Source of the DNA: Amanita rubescens
Lineage: Eukaryota > Basidiomycota > Agaricomycetes > Agaricales > Amanitaceae
Reading direction: 5' to 3'
NCBI GenBank assembly: GCA_015039365.1
Contig: WION01000136.1
Coordinates: forward strand, 1-64,000
Length of the DNA stretch: 64,000 nucleotides
Position numbers and translations under genes: made by a program. Each line of letters begins with the position of its first letter. Position 1 is the stretch's first letter. The notes under the pieces are model-generated. The model had not been told where the DNA came from and made no database searches. It worked only from the letters and a program-made list of their open reading frames with translations. Positions 56,735 to 64,000 of the stretch are shown here, one piece after another.

Positions 56735-58513
56735 TCAACCACCACTTCTCCCATCTGCTACCACACCAGTATAGTTCCAGCGTGTGACCACATCCCGGAC
56801 AACCATATGATCCACCATCCGTTCGAGCCGCTCCAATCTTGATGCTGGGTCGACTTCAAGAGCTGTCATCCGGGTCCCAGCTCTGTCGAGGATGGCGCCT
56901 AACCGGTCATCAATCCGGTGAACCATGTCCTCTAACAGCTGCATCCGGCGCTCTTCATCGTCGAGTCGACGGGCATGCACATTCAATTGAAGCATCATGT
57001 TCGCTTCGAATGCTTCAAGGTACATGACTATCCGTTTATCAACTATTTCATATTATATATATTATTCGTGGTGTCAAAAATTACATATAACATACCAGGA
57101 TCTTGAGCATCAGTTACTGATGGCTCAGCACCTTGAATTGCCGGTCGTGCGACATCCTCAGTTGCTGATTCCTCGGCATCCTCGTCCGCCCTCTGCATTT
57201 GACGTGACTGGGCTTTGGTACGTGTGGTTGCCCGCCGTGGTCTCTTATGCTCCTCCAACTTTTTCAGCGCGGCTGTCAATTGTAACAAAGGATCAACTTC
57301 TCTTACCACCGGTTCTTCATCTGTCTCATCCAACACTGCTGTACTCTTTGTCGTCCTCCGCATTCGCTTCCTGCCCCCCTCTGCCTCACTTGCACGTGCC
57401 AAAGGCTTTCGCACCGAGTATCGGCCTCCTTTAATGCCTTTAGTGCCGGCATGACTGCATTTTGATTTTCTCGTTTTGCAGGGAAAGCATGATCCACCGC
57501 CAACCTCCTTGTAGCATGTCAGTTGTCGTTCCCGACACATGTCACATGGCGGATTGTGTACCCCAGTTGCTGCCTCAGGTTTTCGTCGTTGTGTGCTTCG
57601 TTGTCGCACGGCAACATCGGCATCTGTCGGCGCCCCCATCTCTATGTCGGACGGCAACTCCTTTGCCTTTGCCTTTGCCTTCCCTTTATCCTTCGATCGG
57701 CCTGTTCGATCAGGCATCCTGTCTTCCTCAGATCCCGTTGACATTTCGTCAGCTTCCACTGGGTCCACGAATCGAATTCTAGCTGGATTACCCCTGCGGT
57801 CTTCGGTTTGGGTAGCATTCGAAGGTGCCGTGAAAGAGGTGCCAATATTCGTTTGTGCATTGGGCTGGCCACGTATAGGTGCCATGTCGAAGGGGCGAGT
57901 GAGGCGTGTCATGGGATGCGCACCACGTAGAGGACCGTCAGGAGGTGTTGTTTGGCGAGATGGTCTGTCTACAGGCTGTTCGTCCACATGAGAACGACGC
58001 CGAGGTTGAGGCGGTCCTGTCTGTTTTTTCATGCCCATTGCGAGGGGTTGATTACTTCTAGTCCTTCTATCCACTTCCGTGGGTCGTTGCGGATGTGGTG
58101 GTGAAGCGGCATCGGGCATTGCGGTATCTGCGACTGCCGGTCCTTGTCGTCTTGCCTCTCTCTGGCGCCGTGTACCGCCTCTGCCAAGTGTGGCCTGCCA
58201 ATCCTGCAAAAAGCTGGGGTCGTCCTTGTCATTCGCCCAGCTGATAACAAAGTTTTGGACGATCGGGAACTCGAGAAAAACGGCCCTCATATTCGGGTCG
58301 GCGCTTGTTGCGTACTGGAACGTCGTCAACTGCCCATGTTGTAGTAAGTTAAGTAAAAACAACTGAGAGGTAAAAAAAACTCACCATCCCTTCGATTTCG
58401 TCGTCCATCGCTTGCATGATCGTCCCGTCTGTGATTCTTGCCCGAATCATGTTGTCATGGTTAAATAGGTTTACACGGAGGAGGCCGACCCGGACGGAGC
58501 TAGCTGCACTCAT
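56735..58513 (-). CDS. Protein with central Zn2Cys6 cluster
   Basis: Three exons. Exon 1 starts MSAASSVRVGLLRVN at 58513 and ends near DDEIEGM. Exon 2 (about 58330 to 57095) starts LTTFQYATSADPN. Exon 3 (about 57010 to 56735) is a coiled coil (AFEANMMLQLN, ERRMQLLEDMVHRIDD, RLERLERMVDHM). Near residue 300 lies CDMCRERQLTC followed by CFPCKTRKSKC, spacing CX2CX6CX8CX2CX6C, which fits the fungal binuclear zinc cluster. In standard regulators this sits at the N terminus and precedes a transcription domain. Here it is central, preceded by a long charged Pro/Arg-rich region and followed by the coiled coil. A DNA-binding role is plausible but not shown. The family seems common in Agaricomycetes and may be linked to mobile DNA. 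Confidence 0.72.
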
Positions 58514-60095
58514 CGTCGTTGGTGGTAAGCAGCAGGTAGCGGCTTCTTGGTGGCGTTGTATTGAATCATGTGATCGCGTTAGCACGTAATGAAGCCATCA
58601 CGTAATGTGATTTTTTTCCCACTACATTTGTGTACCCCTAGGGCCTAAGACACAGCGGTTGTGTAGTGACTACTCTAAGGTGGGCCAGTATCAGGACAGA
58701 TAGGTAAGGATTGGAAGGTTGAATGTAGAGTAGGGAATGCAGTGGCAGAGAGCGACTGGACTACTACGAGAGGGAAATAGAAAGGAGGGGGCAATCTGTC
58801 AAAGGTTTGGGCGTCAACCGCCGGCGGAGTGATATTCGTGAATGAACCCATGGCCGGTGAAAGTGGTGGCATCGACATGACCATCATCCCGTATCAAAAT
58901 TCGCGATCATCATTTGATACCTACCTCCCGCCACCCGCACGGACAAAGGCCAGACGCCTACGATCGATACTAAAAACAGAGGGCGAGAGGTATCACTATA
59001 AATAGCGGTTGTCCGAAGGCCATGACGGGGGATAAGGGGTTGGAGAGTGCGTGGAAGATGATCAAGGCTACAGATGAACTTCTCCATACGCTTTCCATTG
59101 AGTTTCAAGAACAAGAAGCACATAGTCAGAGCGAAACGCTCGTCATGTCCACGGGAGTGATAGGCCAACACCTGATCGAGACGAGGACTCTTCTTGAGTC
59201 CTGAAGGTGTGAAGACGGTCCAGCTTCGCAGAGCTTGGACTTGCCTTGGAACGAGCCAATTGAACTCGTTCGAGGGGTTTCAAGTCTCGGGGGTCGAGAC
59301 TCTCTGATTGGCCGCCGCGGGGTTGCTCGCGGGTGGAAGGAGTTGGCCGCGGTGTGTGACTACGGGTCACGTACAGATACGTTCACCTCAGTCTGATATA
59401 CGCGACTGAGCTATTGTCGCGGAAGTAGTCTGGGAGGAAGATGGCCCTGAGGAGGGGTCCGTCGTAGAATCGGGCGACGACGTTGTGCCAGTGGTCGGGT
59501 CCTGCATAGCCGTTGGTTTGACGGCTAAAATGGCCTAGAACGACGACGGCGGGATAATCCGGGTGGATGAGGGGAGAGTTTCAAAATGTTCCATTGCGCC
59601 GGCATCGGGATCGAGCTCAATGAGGCCAGTGTGGTCCGGGAGCTCCATTTGTTTGATCGCCGCGCATTTCCTTTTCTGTCACCGTCACGGACGCTGACAC
59701 GCTTGTTTACATCAGATCTTTTACTATACTTCAAACTTCGATCATGCTAATCACGCGTCTGCTCTCAGCCATGTGCTGAGTCAAATCATGTACGAGGAAG
59801 CGACAACTTCTTGAACACGGGGCAGACTAACAGAAATCCACAGAACTGCCGTGAGCATGCAGAGATGATGGAGTCGGGTGTAAATATTCAACCTCTGGAG
59901 TTGGGGCCCCCACGCTTGTGGTGAAAGGACAGGAGACGGATGACAGTGAACAGGCTTGAGGGTGCCTCCAAATTCACTGCTCCGTCAAAGTCGGTAGCCT
60001 TCAGCTTCGTCATCGATACCATCCAAGACTCTACATTGACTGTTCATTGATGTTCAGATGGTTGGACTATGTCGGAAGGCATAACTCACCCGTAA
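58514..60095. other. Long intergenic region
   Basis: No supported gene. A plus-strand ORF at 59022-59204 (MTGDKGLESAWKM, 60 codons) is short and unsupported. The segment also holds the promoter of the Zn2Cys6 gene and the 3' flank of the Nudix gene. Confidence 0.4.
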
Positions 60096-60647
60096 TCATT
60101 GGCTTGAATCACAAGCAGAGTAAGACGCGGGTACCACCCCACCACCAGCTGCCTCGATGACCCTTGCAGTGATCGTTTTGTCATCATGGAATGTCAACAA
60201 CCGAACTACTTCATCCATTGGACACCAGACGGCATCAAAATCCTCGTCGTCTTGTTCTGTCGTATTCATCTGGCGTATGGCGCAAGAATTGCCTCTTGCC
60301 GCATACCAAAAGATGATCTTCAGCACACCCTGAGTCGTCCTTTGCGTCATAGCGACGGGTTCCGTTGTCCCTCCAGGCATCGCAGATCAGACATCATCAT
60401 TCCCGCGGAGGGTAGCAAGGGTGGTCAACTGAAGGGGTAGTAGCTCAATGACGTATCCTGTTTCTTCGTACGTCTCGCGAACGGCTGTTGCTTCGAGCTG
60501 TTCCCCCACATCTTTTCTCCCTTTTGGAAGGCAATATTCGCCTGTTTTTCTCAAGTGGATGACGAGGACTTTAGAGGGATCGATATCGAGGGTAACTGTG
60601 CCACAACTGATGACGAAGGATTCGGAGAGATGAAGAGATCTATTCAT
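60096..60647 (-). pseudogene. Nudix hydrolase with an in-frame stop
   Basis: Nudix enzymes cleave nucleoside diphosphates linked to another group. Reading from ATG 60647: ISCGTVTLDIDPSKVLVIHL, then the Nudix box from the G of GRKDVGEQLEATAV to RETYEETGY, fitting GX5EX7REUXEEXGU. It continues LTTLATLRGNDDV and meets TGA at 60387-60389. The same frame then stays open for 96 codons (MPGGTTEPVAMTQ, GVLKIIFWYAARG, FDAVWCPMDEVVRLLTF), which is the usual C-terminal part of this family. No intron with GT-AG ends can remove the stop in frame. Either one nonsense change broke the gene or the stop is a sequence error. The catalytic box itself is intact. Confidence 0.75.
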
Positions 60648-61430
60648 TTTCTTTCACAATCTGGTGAATCAGATTTGAGATAAAGTCAGAATTAGGAGTG
60701 GGGCCTAATAGGAGCTTACTGCTCTTGTGACGGTACAGGATCGTGGGCTCCAACTCCGGAACGTGGTTCAACTCAGGACAAAGGCGGAGTTATTGGACGT
60801 AGCCAGTTCCCTTCGACAGCTCTAGATTTGCAATTAGTATGGTAGAATGGCGCCCCCGCATTCCATGCTGCGGGATAGAATGGTTGACATACCAGAAGCG
60901 TTCAGGTTTGTCAGAAGATCGATCGAGAATACGAGTGGAATGGAGGACACGATTGTGAGGTTGGTAAGCGAACGGATTTGGCTGGTCACTCGAGCGGAGA
61001 TAGCTTTTGGCCTTGCGGTTTGCATTGGAGTATGTTGTGTGGGAAAAGGGCTTGTTGTGGGATGGGAAGAGAAAAAGTGGGAGAAGAGGATAAGGGATTG
61101 CTAGCTGCGACTGCATGATCATCACCGCGTCGTTCCACCGGTAATCAATTTTATCCCCTTGCACATAACGAGTCTCTCAGACCATCAAAAAGCAAAAGCG
61201 AAGGCGAGGTTCACTGCTAGCAATAATGAGAACCTTCGAAAGACGGTTGAGCTAGACCCATTGCCAGCCTGGTCACGACTTCACAAACCCAGGAATGACC
61301 GGGAACGTTGGATCCACGATGCGGTACCACGTGGTAGGCTGTAGAGCCAGGCTTCTGAGGCGTTTACCTACTAATTGCAGCCTACTAAGCTCGGCGCTAA
61401 ACGATCATCTTCACTATCCCTCACTTCATC
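60648..61430. other. Intergenic region
   Basis: This is the interval between the divergent Nudix and GTPase genes. Overlapping ORFs on both strands near 60790-61160 show no motif and are not called. Confidence 0.35.
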
Positions 61431-62824
61431 ATGCCACCCCCTACGCCTGTCGCTGCAATTGCATCCCTTGTTCCCACTACAGACCGCATTGCTGAGGAAT
61501 GTCCAAGGTAGCGTTAGCCTTTAGAGCTATTGATAACACCCAACCAGTGACTATGTATTCCAGGCTCCGAATCCTTATCATTGGTCAGGTACGACTAGCT
61601 ACTCTTTCCATTAGATGCTGTGTTTATGGCCGTTCTATAACAGTCTAGGACGGGGAAATCGTCTCTGATCAATGCAATCTTCAGGACCTCTCTGGCGGTA
61701 TGATAATCTGTATGGGTATCTTTTTGCTGCTCACCGGAATTAGGATGTCAAACACGACCAAGCTGGTTATGCTAACATCGACGAAGGAATTGCCTCACCT
61801 CACAACGAATATCTAACCCTTCATGATTCTCGTGGTTATGAGCCGGGAGACATAGAAAAGTTTGGTATCTTGGAGAGATTCATCACAGACCGAAGTCAGA
61901 GGGAGCCCATTGCTGAGAGGCTCCATGCGATCTGGTATGTTCACAATGATATTAATCGATCATTTCAACTCAAGTTCTCAATAGGTTGTGCATTACTGCG
62001 CCTTTCTCTGGAGGTCGAATATTTGAAACAGGAGAAGAAAATATTTTCAAACTGAATCGCAACAAAGGTGCTAAATGCCCTCAATCCCTGCCTAATGCCG
62101 TGCTTACTGTGACAACAGTGCCTATAATCGTCGTTTTCACAAAGTTTGACCTTTTCATAGCGAGCTTAAGCGGGCGGAGTAGGGGGGAGGAAAATATTAG
62201 TGTGGATTTAGCTGAAAAAATGTTTAGAGATGAACATGGCCCGACTTTCGAGAGGGCGACGCACAACATTTCAGGGAATATCCCATACACAGCTGTGGCG
62301 AGTATGTTTACACCTGGGTGTGTTTCGTTTGTATTGATATCCTCACAAAGTCTCGCTGCCTGATACTTTGCAGCGGCTTGTCGAAATTACGATGCAAAGC
62401 ATAGTCGAGAGTTCCAGTCCATCGAGTCGTCTTACACGCGGTAGGGATCACTAGTTTGATATAGAAAATACTTAACCAGCAGGATTAGACGTGGATCTAC
62501 CAATCGCTTTAGCAGCAATGCAGCTTAAGATTGCCACATCAACAGAGTAAGTATCTTTGCCGAAGAAGGATAGACCTAACATCTGGTATTGTAACAGAGC
62601 AGGAGAGAGGGGTAGGCTGCAGTTTTTTTGTCAATGCTATGTGATCTAATAAATTACCAGCAATCCGGAGCGCAATAGGATCCGGTATCGGCTTTTATGG
62701 TTTTAAGGTTCAAAAGTGCCAATACGCAATACACAAAGACATCATCATGGTCTGGAATATTCGTGATCTTGATGAGGTTTGTAAAACAGTGTTTCGATAT
62801 GTCATTGGATTCATCATGTTTTGA
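61431..62824 (+). CDS. P-loop GTPase (G-domain protein)
   Basis: Small GTP-binding protein of a basidiomycete family with an AIG1/HSR1-like G domain. The ATG at 61431 gives MPPPTPVAAIASLVPTTDR. Spliced motifs: LRILIIGQSRTGKSSLINAIF (G1, GX4GKS), then a G3-like HDSRGYEPGDIEKFGI, ERLHAIW, FSGGRIFETGEENIF, and VPIIVVFTKFDLF (G4, TKFD) at about 62122-62158. In the G3 motif DSRG replaces the usual DxxG pattern only in its middle residues, so it should still bind. At least six introns join in frame. The C-terminal part (VDLPIALAAMQLKIATST, GFYGFKVQKC, IHKDIIMVWNIRDLDE) is readable to about 62790, but the last exon and stop are uncertain. The stop at 62822-62824 is one option. Confidence 0.75.
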
Positions 62825-62939
62825 TAGCATTTTCTCAGTGATGAATTCTATAACCGAATGGCCGTCATCGTTGGCGATCTCAGCCCTGTGTAAGTGTACT
62901 TTGTTCAATGATAGATTAAAAAGTTGACGTTTGTCCTTA

Positions 62940-63130
62940 GTCAGAATGTTAAAGTTATCTTATCTAATCATATAAGATAACGTATATCTTATCTTATCTC
63001 ATATAAGATAATACATCATATCTTATCCTATAGATTAGGATATACAGATTAGATGTACATACATGCATATATGTATACACATGTACATATACATACATAG
63101 GATACTGGAATATCCTATAGTCGCTTGCGT
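62940..63130. repeat. AT-rich palindromic block
   Basis: Alternating TTATCTTAT and ATAAGATAA units make overlapping imperfect palindromes at 62955-63030, followed by TA-rich purine/pyrimidine steps (ACATACATGCATATATGTA and similar). It is non-coding and strongly different in composition from the genes before it. Confidence 0.85.
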
Positions 63131-64000
63131 CATCCCATTACTGCGGTAGACGCGTCATAGCTGCGCTAGACGTCATATTATACATCATGCACAGCTCTTC
63201 TTCTATTTACTATACATTGTACTTATTAGGATACTAGTAGTATATAAGACTACCTGTATGTAGGTACAAATAAGAACCTTCCTTCTCCTCTTACCACCAC
63301 ATCCTATATCCATAGGATAGTGAGTTATCGTTCGAGGTCGTCACCGCCACTCTACACTCCACTCTAAGTAAGTATTCACTTTAACACTTAGACGCTGCGC
63401 TGCTGGGCGTATCTTCGTCAGGTTATGGGCCCCGACATGGTATTGCTTGCATCACCATCGCCTCCAGGCATGTTACCATGCAAGATGTGTGAACAGGTAT
63501 AGTATTGTGCGGGTCGGAGACCTGAGTGGCATCCGTCAATTTAACTAAGTTCTTGTACCTGACATACGAGCTTATGACATGCGCCCGGACCCTAGGGCTT
63601 TAGGGGGATCTCCTTGCACCCAGGGATAAGGGTACCACCTATGTTTCTCAAGGCTGGCATGGCAACCTTGACCCCCATGGAGTTATACTTGCCCTCCATG
63701 ATGTGACTGGGGTATTCATGCACGATATTCCATTATAAGGCCCTTAGTGCCTTTAGTTACCGTATGTAGATCATATGGCCCGTAGTAACTTTCACAAAGT
63801 ATAAAGGTCGTGCTGGGGTCCCATTGTGGACCATACACGCAGACTATTAGGCGTCCACTCCTAGAGAGCGCCTTAGATTAGCCGTTGGCTCTGCTCAAAA
63901 GGCATCCACGTATACTTTCATATTGTTACTGGGAGTGCTTATAAAGGTGGTCACGGACGGTTTATGGACCGGACACCTTTCATTTTCCAAAGACAACTGG
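63131..64000. other. ORF-free sequence, possible retrotransposon end
   Basis: No ORF of 60 codons or more is found in about 1 kb, unlike the rest of the window. A TATATAAGAC box at about 63241 is followed by a pyrimidine-rich stretch (CCTTCCTTCTCCTCTTACC), an arrangement often seen in fungal LTRs. No LTR pair, primer site or polyprotein can be shown within the window. Confidence 0.35.

Noticed and set aside
57202..58370. Plus-strand ORFs opposite the Zn2Cys6 gene
   Set aside because: Shadows of the 428-codon minus-strand exon with the Cys cluster.
1..64000. CRISPR arrays, bacterial operons or ribosome binding sites
   Set aside because: The short introns, poly(A) insertions and gene families are eukaryotic, and no spaced direct-repeat array of CRISPR type was seen.

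Overview
The window looks like nuclear DNA of a filamentous basidiomycete, most likely an Agaricomycete. Genes are split by many introns of about 50 nt, and several families are typical of that group: multi-copy laccases, P450s, a DUF6534-type membrane protein, BTB and F-box families, and kinases with a basidiomycete-style HGDL catalytic loop. All splice sites here were read by eye, so exon edges are provisional.

Layout. 1-12528: three tandem laccase copies (the first cut by the window edge) with an F-box-like gene between copies 1 and 2. 12756-14615: a cytochrome P450 on the minus strand. 15746-17350: a seven-helix-type DUF6534 protein. 19154-30837: four dispersed paralogues of a BTB-domain gene, interrupted by a 100 bp MITE, a BTB relic, a small secreted Zys3-like gene, an unknown small ORF and a second intact P450. 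30863-32644: a probable poly(A)-tailed retroposon flanked by an 11 bp direct repeat. 33023-34766: a second Zys3-like gene and a universal-stress-protein gene. 34988-44550 and 53805-55397: four paralogues of a kinase gene. Two carry an N-terminal MATH-like module, one carries coiled-coil tandem repeats, and one has a short N terminus.

45253-46608: an intronless F-box gene. 47448-48404: an aerolysin-like lectin/pore-former on the minus strand. 51698-53726: a RHD3/Sey1-like GTPase pseudogene. Its first exon is split by a retroposon with a 14 bp target-site duplication, and its GTPase motifs are eroded. 56735-58513: a gene with a mid-protein Zn2Cys6 cluster. 60096-60647: a Nudix gene with an in-frame stop. 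61431-about 62824: a P-loop GTPase. 62940-64000: AT-rich palindromes and sequence without ORFs, perhaps a retrotransposon end.

The laccases and P450s suggest secreted and intracellular oxidative chemistry (lignin or xenobiotic turnover, or secondary metabolism). The rest is a fast-changing accessory region. Expanded families (BTB, kinase, F-box, Zys3-like) sit among small transposons and relics. The strongest observations are: a 21-nt laccase microexon carrying three copper ligands; a GC-AG intron conserved in all four kinase paralogues; exchange of N-terminal modules between those paralogues; and the retroposon-disrupted Sey1-like gene.
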